Assembly: GCF_016428595.1 (NCBI RefSeq)
Contig: NZ_JAELVQ010000007.1
Location: forward strand, 1-64,000
DNA: 64,000 nucleotides
DNA from: Snuella sedimenti
GTDB lineage: Bacteria > Bacteroidota > Bacteroidia > Flavobacteriales > Flavobacteriaceae
Direction of reading: 5' to 3'
The translations under genes and the position numbers were made by a program. This document shows positions 1 through 8,693 of this stretch, piece by piece. Within the stretch, counting starts at the first letter, position 1. Each line of letters starts with the position of its first letter. Under the pieces are notes generated by a model. The model did no database searches, was not told the origin of the DNA, and was given only the letters and a program-made list of their open reading frames with translations.

Positions 1-262
1 AACCTTGGTTTTGACCAAAGTTATTCTGTAAATCAAATCAAAAAATCAAAGAACGTATCGTATATGTTGTATTTACTGCATTTTTAGAGAATTAAACTTT
101 AACAAACGCATCACTACTAAGTGTTGCTCTGTAATCAATATTTTTACCTTAGAGAGGTGTCTCGATGAAAACCATTTTACATCTGTTACAATATTATCAT
201 GTAACTAATGTTTAACATGATTTTTATCATACTTTTTAATCGTTTATAGCCTTAATTTTATT
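1..262. other. Leading stretch without a supportable gene
   Basis: I find no convincing coding region here. The only plus-strand reading frame with an ATG is a 16-codon frame at 175-225 with no family resemblance, and the minus-strand frames close within a few codons. The stretch is AT-rich and probably holds the promoter of the CBS-domain gene that follows, but I see no clear TTG-N19-TANNTTTG match. Confidence 0.5.
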
Positions 263-283
263 TTGAAATTAAAACCGATAGAC

Positions 284-700
284 ATGAAAAGAAGAACGCC
301 AGTATCCGAAATAATGAGTAAAGATGTTATCGCATTACGTCGGTCAGAAGATTTAATCAGAGCAGAAATGCTTTTTAAAAGGCATAAAATTAGACATATA
401 CCCGTAGTGTCAGGAGAGTCTGTTATCGGTATGTTGAGCTATACAGATTTATTGAGAATAAGTTTTGCAGATGCCACAGAAGATGAACATAATGTAGATA
501 CGGTAGTATATAATATGTTTACCATCGAACAGGTAATGACAAAAAACATAACCAGTATTTCCAGTAATACCAGTATTAAAGAAGCCGCCGAAATATTAGC
601 CGAAAAGGAATTTCATGCGTTGCCTGTAGTCGATGATTCTATTTTAGTCGGCATTATAACTACAACCGATTTAATAAAGTACTTGCTCGAACAGTTTTAA
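284..700 (+). CDS. CBS-domain pair protein
   Basis: Small cytosolic protein made almost entirely of two CBS domains (roughly residues 5-60 and 80-138 from the ATG), a Bateman module that in other proteins binds adenine nucleotides. The pattern MKRRTPVSEIMSKDV then VMTKNITSISSNTS shows the two repeated CBS halves, each followed by a hydrophobic I/L-G-x-x-S/T-x-x-D-L/I motif (GMLSYTDLL, GIITTTDLI). I start at the ATG at 284; a TTG at 263 would add seven residues with no support. There is no fused enzyme or channel domain, so the target is unknown. The stop overlaps the end of the convergent rpe gene by 4 bases, so the two genes share a very tight 3' junction. Confidence 0.85.
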   Translation: MKRRTPVSEIMSKDVIALRRSEDLIRAEMLFKRHKIRHIPVVSGESVIGMLSYTDLLRISFADATEDEHNVDTVVYNMFTIEQVMTKNITSISSNTSIKEAAEILAEKEFHALPVVDDSILVGIITTTDLIKYLLEQF

Positions 701-1359
701 GAATTAGCCAGTAACCTTAAATTTTTAATGGTCTCTATTTGATTGTCACTTTTAAATACATAGCTTCCGGCAACCAAAACATCGGCACCAGCATCAACAA
801 GGGCTTTAGCATTTTTGCTGGTTACACCACCATCAATTTCAATGCGAGTAGAAGCCTTTTTACGAGTAATAAGGTCTTTAAGTTGATTTACTTTATTGTA
901 AGTGTTTTCGATAAAACTTTGGCCTCCAAAACCAGGGTTTACACTCATAATACAGACTAAATCAATATCGTTTATCGTGTCCTCTAAAACATTAATGTTG
1001 GTATGTGGATTTAAGGCAACGCCTGCTTTCATGCCTTCGGCTTTAATAGCTTGAAGAGTACGGTGTAAATGGGGGCATGCTTCATAATGTACCGTAAGTA
1101 TATTACTCCCTAAATTAGCAAACGTTTTTATATAGCGATCGGGGTCTATAATCATTAAGTGCACATCAATGGTTTTTTTTGCATGTTTAGAAATCGCTTC
1201 TAAAACGGGCATTCCAAATGAAATGTTAGGAACAAATACACCGTCCATAATATCGATGTGAAACCAGTCCGCATCACTATGGTTTACCATTTCTATGTCA
1301 CGTTGAAGATTAGCAAAATCGGCTGCTAAAACAGATGGCGCTATTAATTTAGAGTTCAT
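697..1359 (-). CDS. rpe: Ribulose-phosphate 3-epimerase
   Basis: Interconverts D-ribulose 5-phosphate and D-xylulose 5-phosphate in the pentose phosphate pathway. It is a 220-residue TIM barrel of normal length. The N-terminal APSVLAADF block, metal ligands in HIDIMDG (His34, Asp36) and VHLMI (His67), the MSVNPGFGGQ phosphate loop and the EIDGGV strand near residue 175 are all present. It starts at ATG 1359. A TACTTTTG box on the minus strand at 1383-1390 could be its -7 element, but I find no TTG at the expected distance. It converges with the CBS gene. Housekeeping; confident call. Confidence 0.96.
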   Translation of the reverse strand: MNSKLIAPSVLAADFANLQRDIEMVNHSDADWFHIDIMDGVFVPNISFGMPVLEAISKHAKKTIDVHLMIIDPDRYIKTFANLGSNILTVHYEACPHLHRTLQAIKAEGMKAGVALNPHTNINVLEDTINDIDLVCIMSVNPGFGGQSFIENTYNKVNQLKDLITRKKASTRIEIDGGVTSKNAKALVDAGADVLVAGSYVFKSDNQIETIKNLRLLANS

Positions 1360-1411
1360 TATGTATCAATAAAAGTGTTTCGCAAAAGTAATGGTTTTGC
1401 TTTTATGTTTT

Positions 1412-1819
1412 CTATTTTCTACCTATAAAATTCTCAACCATTGCAATAACTTTATTTGCTGATTTACTGTCGGCATCTTTTAACCATTCTAAATAATCAT
1501 TGAGATTATTAAGTTCATTCCTATTATCTATAGTTGTGAATCCGAAGTTGTAATCCTCAAAAATGCGTTGTTCAACAGTAGTATTTATGACTTTAATAAT
1601 ATTTTTGTGCCTACTATCTAAACTAATTCTTTTAAAAGTATTGTCAACCATTTCTTGTTCGCCTTCCAAGACTTGTAAAAAGTTGCCATTTTTGTAAATA
1701 AGGATTCCAGTTATGTTATGTTTAAGGTTATTTGTTTTGGCTTTGTTGTATAAATTTAGAAGATTGTCTTCGGACTTAAAATTTTGTGAATCACTTATGT
1801 AGCATATGGTTTTGAGCAT
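1412..1819 (-). CDS. Stand-alone BLUF-domain blue-light sensor
   Basis: A 135-residue protein that is essentially one BLUF domain, the flavin-binding photoreceptor fold. The residues known to contact the flavin in BLUF proteins fit: Tyr7 in CYIS, Asn31 in the NNLKHNITG stretch and Gln49 in GNFLQVLEG. The semi-conserved Trp/Met region is replaced by YNFGFTT. The C-terminal ~35 residues are helical and may form the cap or dimer contact. No output domain (EAL, GGDEF, cyclase) is fused and no neighbour is an obvious partner, so the output is presumably protein-protein, as in short BLUF proteins such as PixD. Family assignment is confident; the physiological role is unknown. Confidence 0.9.
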   Translation of the reverse strand: MLKTICYISDSQNFKSEDNLLNLYNKAKTNNLKHNITGILIYKNGNFLQVLEGEQEMVDNTFKRISLDSRHKNIIKVINTTVEQRIFEDYNFGFTTIDNRNELNNLNDYLEWLKDADSKSANKVIAMVENFIGRK

Positions 1820-1930
1820 GTGTTCTTGAAGATAAGTTAATAGTCTCTTTTACTAAGATATAAAAATAGAATCATAAAGAAAGTTTTTTCTTTCGTTTAT
1901 CCTTTATTTAAAAAGATATTGTTAAAAACA

Positions 1931-1955
1931 AACCCCCGGTAATCAACCGAGGGTT
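1931..1955 (-). terminator. Terminator downstream of rpoD
   Basis: Stem AACCCCCGGT / ACCGAGGGTT with one mismatch and a five-base loop. On the minus strand the hairpin is followed by TTTGTTTTT, as expected for intrinsic termination of rpoD transcripts. Confidence 0.75.
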
Positions 1956-1975
1956 CTTTCATCAATCAAAAAACG

Positions 1976-1995
1976 AACAGTTATGTTTAACTGTT
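1976..1995 (-). terminator. Second hairpin in the rpoD 3' region
   Basis: An eight-base perfect inverted repeat (AACAGTTA / TAACTGTT) around a four-base loop lies between the rpoD stop and the stronger GC-rich terminator. It has no good U-tract, so it could be a 3'-end stabilising structure rather than a terminator. Confidence 0.4.
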
Positions 1996-2030
1996 TGTTG
2001 CCTTAATTTAGTCGTAATTTATTGAAATTA

Positions 2031-2894
2031 CTAACCTAAATATGTTTTTAAAATTTTACTTCTTGAAGTGTGTTTAAGTCTTCTAATAGCCTTTTCTTTA
2101 ATCTGGCGAACACGTTCACGAGTTAAGTCAAAAGTCTCTCCAATTTCCTCAAGTGTCATTGGGTGTTGATTACCTAAACCAAAATACAAACGAATAACAT
2201 CGGCTTCACGAGGCGTTAAAGTTTCAAGAGCACGTTCAATTTCTGTTCGTAAAGATTCGTGTAATAATTCTTTATCGGGGTTTGGAGACTCCCCACTATT
2301 AAGAACATCATATAAGTTAGAGTCTTCACCTTCAACCAAAGGCGCATCCATACTTACGTGACGACCTGAGTTTTTCATAGACTCCTTAACATCGTTAATT
2401 GTCATATCTAACTCTTTAGCTATTTCTTCGGCACTTGGTGGGCGTTCGTGACTTTGCTCTAAAAATGCAAACGTTTTATTTATTTTATTAATAGAACCAA
2501 TTTTATTTAGAGGCAAACGTACAATACGAGATTGTTCTGCCAAAGCTTGGAGAATGGATTGACGAATCCACCAAACGGCATAAGAAATAAATTTAAAACC
2601 ACGTGTTTCGTCGAAACGCTGCGCAGCTTTAATTAGACCTAAATTACCTTCGTTAATTAAATCGGGTAATGTTAAACCTTGGTTTTGGTACTGTTTAGCA
2701 ACCGATACAACGAAACGTAAATTAGCTTTTGTTAATTTTTCTAAAGCAACTTGATCGCCTGCCTTAATACGTTGTGCCAATTCCACCTCTTCATCTGCCG
2801 TAATTAGGTCAACTTTGCCTATTTCTTGAAGATATTTGTCTAACGAAGCGGTTTCTCTATTGGTAACCTGCTTTGTGATTTTAAGTTGTCTCAT
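2031..2894 (-). CDS. rpoD: Primary RNA polymerase sigma factor (RpoD/SigA)
   Basis: Housekeeping sigma-70 factor in the short Bacteroidota form: 287 residues, no region 1.1 and no large non-conserved insert. Region 1.2 is seen around residues 17-45, the core-binding and -10 recognition region 2 at about 55-115 ([39 protein letters not shown]), region 3 at about 125-200 and the region 4 helix-turn-helix at about 246-275 ([27 protein letters not shown]). In this phylum this factor reads TTG-N19-TANNTTTG promoters, and two perfect examples occur in the window (rpmB and guaA). Monocistronic, with its own terminator downstream. Confidence 0.97.
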   Translation of the reverse strand: MRQLKITKQVTNRETASLDKYLQEIGKVDLITADEEVELAQRIKAGDQVALEKLTKANLRFVVSVAKQYQNQGLTLPDLINEGNLGLIKAAQRFDETRGFKFISYAVWWIRQSILQALAEQSRIVRLPLNKIGSINKINKTFAFLEQSHERPPSAEEIAKELDMTINDVKESMKNSGRHVSMDAPLVEGEDSNLYDVLNSGESPNPDKELLHESLRTEIERALETLTPREADVIRLYFGLGNQHPMTLEEIGETFDLTRERVRQIKEKAIRRLKHTSRSKILKTYLG

Positions 2895-3160
2895 TTAATT
2901 TTAATGTTCTCCTGTAAATTATAGGGGTAAATAATGCTTTATTAGGTTATACGTATAAAAGAGAGTAAATGTTACAAGGTGGGTGACAATTTTGTTAAGC
3001 TTATGATTTCTTTAACATTTTGTCAAAGTTATCAATGAAGGTATGGCTGTTATGCTCAAAGGAAAGTTATTTTTTATGATTGGTATGTTATGCTGAAAAA
3101 AGTTTTATTAGCCTTAACAGGTAAAAAAACAATTGATTTTTATATTACAATGCTAATGTA
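2895..3160. other. Intergenic region between rpoD and pnp
   Basis: AT-rich leader region of rpoD. I see no open reading frame of note and no clear promoter match. It ends at the pnp terminator. Confidence 0.4.
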
Positions 3161-3162
3161 AA

Positions 3163-3193
3163 AAAGCCGTTTCCAATAATTGGAAACGGCTTT
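3163..3193 (-). terminator. pnp terminator
   Basis: Long perfect stem AAAGCCGTTTCCAAT with its complement, flanked on the minus-strand 3' side by a run of T. Strong intrinsic terminator of pnp; the flanking A and T runs also allow some bidirectional action. Confidence 0.9.
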
Positions 3194-3218
3194 AATATTA
3201 TAAGATGATAAGAAAAAC

Positions 3219-5468
3219 TTAGTCTTCTCGTTTGTCTTCTCTCGGTCTTCTGTCGTCACGACGATTGTCGCGTCCACGATTATCTCTACCACGATTATCA
3301 CGTCCACCGCGGTTGTTATCTCTTGGCGGTCTTGCTACATAACCTTCAGGTTTTGGTAAAATCGCTTTACGGGACACTTTCTCTTTACGAGTTCTTGGGT
3401 CAACGCCAAAGTACTTCACGTCAAAAACATCTCCCATATTAACAACATCACTTACATTTTCAGTGCGTTCCCAAGCGAGTTCGCTTACGTGTAATAGTAC
3501 TTCATTTCCAGGAGCTTCTACATATTCAACAACAGCACCAAAGTCAAGCATTTTAATTACTTTTACTTCATAAACACTGCCAACTTCTGGCTTAAATTTT
3601 AGGGACTCAATTTTAGCTAAAACAGCATCAATACCTTCTTGATCAGTACCTAGAATTTCAACAATACCCTCTTCGGTTACAGGGTCTTCATTGATAACAA
3701 TAGTTGTATTGGTCTCTTTTTGCAATTCCTGAATTACTTTTCCTCCAGGACCAATAAAGGCTCCAATAAGGTCATTAGGTAAAATAGCCGTTACCATTTT
3801 AGGTGCATGCGATTTTACTTCAGTATTTGGCTGCGAAATGGTATCTGTTATTTTTCCTAAAATATGTAAACGCCCATCACGTGCTTGCTTTAAAGCATTT
3901 ACAAGAATCTCGTATGATAATCCTTTTACTTTTATGTCCATTTGACAAGCTGTAATACCATCAGCAGTACCAGTCACTTTAAAGTCCATGTCGCCTAAGT
4001 GATCTTCATCACCCAAAATATCGGAAAGTACAGCGTATTTTCCAGATTCAGTATCGGTTATTAGACCCATGGCAATACCAGAAACAGGTTTTTTTAATTG
4101 TACCCCCGCATCCATCATAGCCATAGTTCCAGCACAAACGGTTGCCATAGATGACGAACCATTGGATTCTAATATTTCGGATACAACACGTACAGTATAT
4201 GGACAATCTTTGGGAACCATACCTTTTAAAGCACGTTGGGCTAAGTTACCATGTCCTACTTCACGACGTGATGTGCCACGAATTGGTCTTGCTTCTCCTG
4301 TAGAAAAAGGAGGGAAGTTATAATGTAAGTAGAAACGCTCTTCACCTTCATAAGATGGCATGTCTATTTGGTTAGCTTCTCTCGAAGTACCTAAAGTGAC
4401 AGTCGCTAAAGCTTGCGTTTCCCCACGGGTAAAGATTGAAGATCCGTGTGTGGACGGTAAATAATCAATTTCACACCAAATTGGTCTGATATCAGTGGTT
4501 TTACGACCATCTAAGCGTAAACCTTCATTTAAGGTTAAATCTCTAACAGCATTCTTTTCAGCTTTACTGTAGTATTTAGAAATTAAGTCTCCAAAATCTT
4601 CTTGCTCTTCTTCAGAAAAAGAGGCGATGATTTCTTCTTTAATTTCAGCAAAGGCAGCACTTCTTTCTTGTTTAGAAGAACCTGCTTTAGCTACGGCATA
4701 CACTTTGTCGTATGCCATATCGTGTATTTTTTTTGCTAAATCTTCGTCCTCACGCTCTGATTCGTATTCACGCGTTTCTTTTTTGCCAAACGCTTCAGCT
4801 AATTTAACTTGAGCCTCACACTGTACTTTAATGGCCTCGTGTGCAAATTTAATGGCTTCAGTCATTTCTTCTTCAGAAATTTCATCCATTTCGCCTTCTA
4901 CCATCATAACAGAATCTGCAGATGCACCAATAACCATGTCGATATCAGATTCTTCTAATTGCTTAAAGGAAGGGTTAACGATAAACTCACCATTAATACG
5001 GCCAACTCTTACTTCAGATATTGGGCATTCAAATGGGAAATCGGATAATTGAATGGCTGCTGAAGCTGCCAAACCAGCCATGGCATCGGGCATTACATTA
5101 TCATCGTGTGACATTAATTGAATCATCACCTGTGTTTCGCTGTGATAATCTTTAGGGAACAATGGGCGTAACACACGGTCTACTAGACGCATTGTTAATA
5201 CCTCACCATCACTGGGTCTTGCTTCTCTTTTAAAGAAACCGCCAGGATAGCGTCCTGCTGCAGCAAATTTTTCACGATAATCTACCGTTAGTGGTAAAAA
5301 GTCAACATCAGCCGATTTGTAATTGGAAACAACTGTACATAACAACATACAGTTTCCAGATTGTACCACAACGCTACCATGCGCTTGTTTTGCTAATTTT
5401 CCAGTTTCAATAGAAATTTCTCTACCGTCACCTAGGTCTATGACCTCTTTAAAAACTTTTGGAATCAT
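3219..5468 (-). CDS. pnp: Polynucleotide phosphorylase with Arg/Asp-rich tail
   Basis: 3'-5' phosphorolytic exoribonuclease of mRNA decay. Domains in order: RNase PH 1 (about 10-225), helical linker, RNase PH 2 (about 310-545, with FPPFSTGE and [10 protein letters not shown]), KH domain (about 560-615, [10 protein letters not shown]) and S1 domain (about 625-695, [19 protein letters not shown]). After S1 comes a low-complexity tail (about 707-749) of repeated DNRGR and RGG-like units, making the protein 749 residues against about 700 for many homologues. Such basic tails are common in this phylum and likely add RNA affinity (inference). It lies 167 bases downstream of rpsO, the classical rpsO-pnp order, but with an rpsO terminator between them. 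Confidence 0.97.
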   Translation of the reverse strand: MIPKVFKEVIDLGDGREISIETGKLAKQAHGSVVVQSGNCMLLCTVVSNYKSADVDFLPLTVDYREKFAAAGRYPGGFFKREARPSDGEVLTMRLVDRVLRPLFPKDYHSETQVMIQLMSHDDNVMPDAMAGLAASAAIQLSDFPFECPISEVRVGRINGEFIVNPSFKQLEESDIDMVIGASADSVMMVEGEMDEISEEEMTEAIKFAHEAIKVQCEAQVKLAEAFGKKETREYESEREDEDLAKKIHDMAYDKVYAVAKAGSSKQERSAAFAEIKEEIIASFSEEEQEDFGDLISKYYSKAEKNAVRDLTLNEGLRLDGRKTTDIRPIWCEIDYLPSTHGSSIFTRGETQALATVTLGTSREANQIDMPSYEGEERFYLHYNFPPFSTGEARPIRGTSRREVGHGNLAQRALKGMVPKDCPYTVRVVSEILESNGSSSMATVCAGTMAMMDAGVQLKKPVSGIAMGLITDTESGKYAVLSDILGDEDHLGDMDFKVTGTADGITACQMDIKVKGLSYEILVNALKQARDGRLHILGKITDTISQPNTEVKSHAPKMVTAILPNDLIGAFIGPGGKVIQELQKETNTTIVINEDPVTEEGIVEILGTDQEGIDAVLAKIESLKFKPEVGSVYEVKVIKMLDFGAVVEYVEAPGNEVLLHVSELAWERTENVSDVVNMGDVFDVKYFGVDPRTRKEKVSRKAILPKPEGYVARPPRDNNRGGRDNRGRDNRGRDNRRDDRRPREDKRED

Positions 5469-5594
5469 AAATTTTTTAATTCTAATTAAACAATGGTCGT
5501 TGTGTTGTTGTGTGTAGTTGTTGTGTGACCAATGAAAAACTGTAATTAGCTTCTTATTTAGCAGGTTTATACTCTTCGCTATGAGTTATTTAAA

Positions 5595-5626
5595 CAAAAA
5601 ACCACGTTTTAAAACGTGGCTTTTTT
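5595..5626 (-). terminator. rpsO terminator
   Basis: Perfect palindromic stem CCACGTTTTAAAACGTGG flanked by A6 and T6 runs, lying just after the rpsO stop on the minus strand. It separates rpsO from pnp, so read-through or a second promoter is needed for pnp. Confidence 0.9.
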
Positions 5627-5635
5627 GTGATGTGA

Positions 5636-5905
5636 TTATTTTCTTAATCCTAGTTCTTTTACTATTGCACGATATCTCAAGATATCTTTTTTAGTTAGGT
5701 AATCTAACAACGAACGACGCTTTCCTACCAATTTTACTAACGAACGTTCTGTGTTATAATCTTTGCGATTCTTTTTTAAATGCTCTGTTAAGTGGTTAAT
5801 TCTGTGCGTGAACAATGCAATTTGACCTTCAGCAGAACCTGAATCGTTCTTTCCTTTACCGTGTTTTGCGAAGATTTCTTCTTTTACTTCTTTAGTTAAA
5901 TACAT
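5636..5905 (-). CDS. rpsO: 30S ribosomal protein S15
   Basis: Primary 16S rRNA-binding protein of the small subunit. The product is 89 residues from the ATG at 5905, which matches the family length, starts MYLTKEVKEEIF and includes the S15 signature helices (GSAEGQIALFTHRINHLTEHLKKN would span two of them). An upstream in-frame ATG at 5962 would add 19 residues without homology and would overlap the likely -7 box, so I reject it. A TATATTTG box on the minus strand at 5960-5967 fits the Bacteroidota -7 element. Followed by a strong terminator, then pnp. Confidence 0.96.
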   Translation of the reverse strand: MYLTKEVKEEIFAKHGKGKNDSGSAEGQIALFTHRINHLTEHLKKNRKDYNTERSLVKLVGKRRSLLDYLTKKDILRYRAIVKELGLRK

Positions 5906-5959
5906 GCTAATATTATTATAAATGATTTTTATGTATACGAAAGCCTGTCTTTCGAGCGG

Positions 5960-5967
5960 CAAATATA
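5960..5967 (-). promoter_or_regulatory. Probable -7 promoter element of rpsO
   Basis: TATATTTG on the minus strand, matching TANNTTTG, about 55 bases before the rpsO start. No TTG at the ideal 19-base spacing is visible, so this rests on the -7 box alone. Confidence 0.45.
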
Positions 5968-6034
5968 GTAATTTTTAGTGACTTACATAATGAATTTGTC
6001 CAAAAGAAAAAGAGACTACGAAGCATTTTTAATT

Positions 6035-6892
6035 TTATGCCCTAAGCGGTTGATTCGTAATTAAATCGATATATTGATTTACTTTGTTTTTTAGTTCTTT
6101 ACGTTTTGTTATAAAGTCTAGGAAACCGTGCTCTAGCAAAAACTCTGAAGTTTGGAATCCTTCAGGTAATTCTTTGCCTGTGGTATCCCTTACTATACGA
6201 GGTCCAGCAAATCCTATTAAAGCCCCAGGTTCACTAATGTTAATGTCCCCTAACATGGCAAATGAAGCAGTGGTACCTCCAGTTGTTGGGTCTGTACATA
6301 ACGAAATATATGGTATACCTGCATCGGCCAATTGCGCTAATTTTACCGATGTTTTAGCAAGTTGCATTAGCGATAGTGCGGCTTCCATCATTCGAGCACC
6401 TCCAGATTTTGAAATAATCATTAAAGGGATGTTCTTCTTTAATGAATAATCAGCGGCACGTGCAATTTTTTCACCTACAACACTTCCCATCGATCCTCCA
6501 ATAAAACTAAAGTCCATACAGGCGATAACTAAATCTTTCCCTTTAGATTTTCCAACAGCGGTACGAACTGCATCTTTTAAATTGGTTTTGGCTTGTGCTG
6601 CTTTTAAACGATCGGGGTAATTTTTGGTGTCGACAAATTTTAAAGGATCCTTAGACTCTAAGTTGGTGTCTAATTCTTTAAATTTATTGTCATCAAAAAG
6701 TATTTCAAAATATTCTTTACTGCCTATACGTACATGGTAACCATCCTCGGGACTTACATAGAAGTTCTTTTCAAGTTCTTCGGCATCAACAATTTTTCCA
6801 GTTGGCGATTTATACCACAATCCTTTTGGAGTGTCTTTTTTTTCCTCTGTAGAGGTGGTGATCCCTTTTGTTTTTCTTTTAAACCAAGACAT
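6035..6892 (-). CDS. accD: Acetyl-CoA carboxylase carboxyltransferase beta subunit, zinc-ribbon cysteines lost
   Basis: Beta half of the carboxyltransferase that makes malonyl-CoA for fatty acid synthesis; its partner AccA is not in the window. Length (285) and core motifs fit: [30 protein letters not shown]-like [15 protein letters not shown]. The N-terminal zinc ribbon found in E. coli AccD aligns to residues 25-55, but the four cysteine positions read Ser29, Gly32, Ser47 and Asp50, while the surrounding frame (ELEKN, YHVRI) is kept. The only cysteines left are in the catalytic core. I recall the same pattern in other flavobacterial AccD proteins, so it is probably lineage-wide rather than damage. 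Confidence 0.95.
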   Translation of the reverse strand: MSWFKRKTKGITTSTEEKKDTPKGLWYKSPTGKIVDAEELEKNFYVSPEDGYHVRIGSKEYFEILFDDNKFKELDTNLESKDPLKFVDTKNYPDRLKAAQAKTNLKDAVRTAVGKSKGKDLVIACMDFSFIGGSMGSVVGEKIARAADYSLKKNIPLMIISKSGGARMMEAALSLMQLAKTSVKLAQLADAGIPYISLCTDPTTGGTTASFAMLGDINISEPGALIGFAGPRIVRDTTGKELPEGFQTSEFLLEHGFLDFITKRKELKNKVNQYIDLITNQPLRA

Positions 6893-7131
6893 ACTGATTT
6901 ATAATTTTAGATTTACAGTTCAAGATTTTTAATCTTGATCCTTGTTATTCTGTTGTGCTTATCAAAAAAAGTAAGCTCTTATCAAGGCTATTGGTTTGTG
7001 TTTTTTAAATTAACCCCCAAAAAGCCGAAAGACAAAATTAAAGCTTTATTTTAATTTGTAGTTACACCAATATGAATTTTTGACGAAATTGGCGTATTAG
7101 TAAGAAATACTTTGCAGTGCAATATTATAAA
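6893..7131. other. Intergenic region upstream of accD
   Basis: No open reading frame of note. It contains the accD leader and, beyond 7131, a chain of repeats (P163 copy, split fbaA terminator, F143 copy). I see no clear promoter. Confidence 0.4.
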
Positions 7132-7294
7132 TGAACTCATTTTGACTTTTTCCAATTGGTTAAAAAATTGCTCTTTTGAGCCTGCTTTTCGTCATTTTCT
7201 CATTCCGTAGCCCTGCTATGCAACTTAAAAATGCTTTCCATCAAGCTCAAAATAGCTAATTTTCACTTCAATCAAAAAAGTCAAGATGGGTTCA
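7132..7294 (+). repeat. P163 palindromic repeat, copy A
   Basis: A 163-bp imperfect palindrome with ends TGAACTCATTTTGACTTTTT and the near-complement ending GATGGGTTCA. At its centre is GTAGCCCTGCTATG, a small hairpin with one G-T pair. It has the same length and lines up base for base with the copies at 31018 and 46238, but in sequence it is a separate subfamily. It contains no coding capacity. Confidence 0.85.
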
Positions 7295-7328
7295 ATGAAA
7301 AAATCCTGTTAAATACAGGATTTTTTCA
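7294..7328 (-). terminator. fbaA terminator hairpin, split on its distal side by an F143 element
   Basis: Stem AAAAAATCCTGT / ACAGGATTTTTT with a five-base loop, downstream of fbaA on the minus strand. The stem would continue to a perfect 16-bp AATGAAAAAATCCTGT pair if the 143-bp element at 7329-7471 plus one TGAAA copy were removed. The element therefore appears to have inserted inside the outer part of this palindrome. Confidence 0.8.
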
Positions 7329-7471
7329 CACGTTTAAATTTTAGTAATTAATTGATTTTGTTGTAATTATAAAATTAAGAACGTGTGCAACCACTCCTTA
7401 CACTCGTTCTCACATTAAAAATTTTAAACATTTCCTTTTGTGAAGTAATTTTTAAAATTTCTTAATGCTCG
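7329..7471 (-). mobile_element. F143 repeat element, copy 1 (full length)
   Basis: A 143-bp non-coding element reading on the minus strand from CGAGCATTAAGAAATTTT to ACTAAAATTTAAACGTG, flanked on both sides by TGAAA (7472-7476 and 7324-7328 as TTTCA). It is nearly identical to copy 2 at 17307, differing at only a few positions. It carries the mini-ORF MKRALRNFKNYFTKGNV (7424-7477, using the flanking ATGAAA as start) and a hairpin GAGAACG / CGTTCTC-type stem. It lies between the fbaA stop and the fbaA terminator. Confidence 0.85.
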
Positions 7472-7494
7472 TTTCATTTATATATTAAGGTATC

Positions 7495-8562
7495 TTACAA
7501 TGTGTTTACGTTATTAAGGTCTTCAAAAGCCTTTTTTAAACGTTCAACAAATGTTTTTTCTCCTTCACGTAACCATACACGTGGATCGTAATATTTTTTA
7601 TTTGGTACGTCGTTACCTTCAGGGTTTCCTATTTGTCCTTTTAAGTACTCAGCTTTATCTCCCATGTAATCACGAATACCAGTCATAAATGCATATTGTA
7701 AATCGGTATCGATGTTCATTTTAATTACACCATAGCTAATACCTTCACGGATTTCTTCAAGTGTAGAACCAGAACCTCCGTGGAATACAAAGTCGATAGT
7801 GTTATGTGGAACATTGTATTTCTCAGATATATACTCTTGAGAATTTTTTAAGATTTTTGGAGTAAGTTTAACATTTCCTGGCTTATAAACACCGTGTACA
7901 TTACCAAATGCCGCAGCAATGGTAAATTGATCGCTTACTTTACTTAATTCTTCGTAAGCATAGGCAACTTCTTCTGGTTGTGTATATAATTTAGAATCAT
8001 CAACATCAGTATTGTCAACACCATCTTCTTCACCACCCGTTATGCCAAGTTCTATTTCAAGTGTCATGCCCATTTTACTCATGCGCTCTAAATATTGCTT
8101 ACAAATTTCAATATTCTCTTCGATTGGTTCTTCAGAAAGGTCAATCATGTGTGAGCTAAAAAGAGATTTTCCTGTTTCGGCAAAATGCTTTTCACTGGCA
8201 TCCAATAAGCCATCAATCCAAGGCAATAATTTTTTTGCACAGTGGTCGGTATGTAAAATAACGGGAACACCATAAGCTTCAGACAATGTATGAACGTGTT
8301 TTGCTCCAGCAATGGCACCGGCAATGGCAGCCTTTTGTCCTTCGTTGCTTAGTCCTTTTCCTGCATTAAACTGTGCGCCACCATTTGAAAATTGAATGAT
8401 TACAGGTGCATTTAATGCTGCTGCTGTTTCTAGTACACCGTTAATAGTATCTGACCCAATAACATTTACAGCAGGTAAAGCAAAGCTTTTTTCTTTAGCG
8501 AGTTTAAAAATTGCTTGAACTTCTTTTCCTGTAGCAACGCCGGGTTTAATATTATGTCCCAT
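7495..8562 (-). CDS. fbaA: Class II fructose-bisphosphate aldolase
   Basis: Zinc-dependent aldolase of glycolysis and gluconeogenesis that cleaves or forms fructose 1,6-bisphosphate. It is 355 residues, the normal class IIA length. HTDHCAKK holds a zinc ligand and the neighbouring catalytic region, and FVFHGGSGS a second His and the phosphate-binding loop; the NMNIDTDLQYA block also fits. The start is the ATG at 8562. Monocistronic; its terminator has been separated from the stop by a repeat element. Confidence 0.96.
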   Translation of the reverse strand: MGHNIKPGVATGKEVQAIFKLAKEKSFALPAVNVIGSDTINGVLETAAALNAPVIIQFSNGGAQFNAGKGLSNEGQKAAIAGAIAGAKHVHTLSEAYGVPVILHTDHCAKKLLPWIDGLLDASEKHFAETGKSLFSSHMIDLSEEPIEENIEICKQYLERMSKMGMTLEIELGITGGEEDGVDNTDVDDSKLYTQPEEVAYAYEELSKVSDQFTIAAAFGNVHGVYKPGNVKLTPKILKNSQEYISEKYNVPHNTIDFVFHGGSGSTLEEIREGISYGVIKMNIDTDLQYAFMTGIRDYMGDKAEYLKGQIGNPEGNDVPNKKYYDPRVWLREGEKTFVERLKKAFEDLNNVNTL

Positions 8563-8693
8563 TTTTTAAATATGTTGATTAATTATTTATTAGCGTCAAA
8601 AGTAATCAATTTTTAAATAAATAGGTGTGGTTTAACACCTTGAAACCTATAAAAAGAAACTAAAACGTTATAGTTTGAATAAACAAATAAACC

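Noticed and set aside
175-225. A 16-codon ATG frame before the CBS gene
   Set aside because: Too short, no family, no promoter or conserved context.
739-960. Open frame on the strand opposite rpe (and similar frames opposite pnp, fbaA, trkA, yidC and the S8 protease)
   Set aside because: They lie wholly inside strong genes, lack motifs and show reversed-codon composition.
7132-7471. Possible CRISPR-like array formed by neighbouring repeats
   Set aside because: The repeats are two different 143-163 bp families, not short evenly spaced repeats with spacers, and no cas gene is present.
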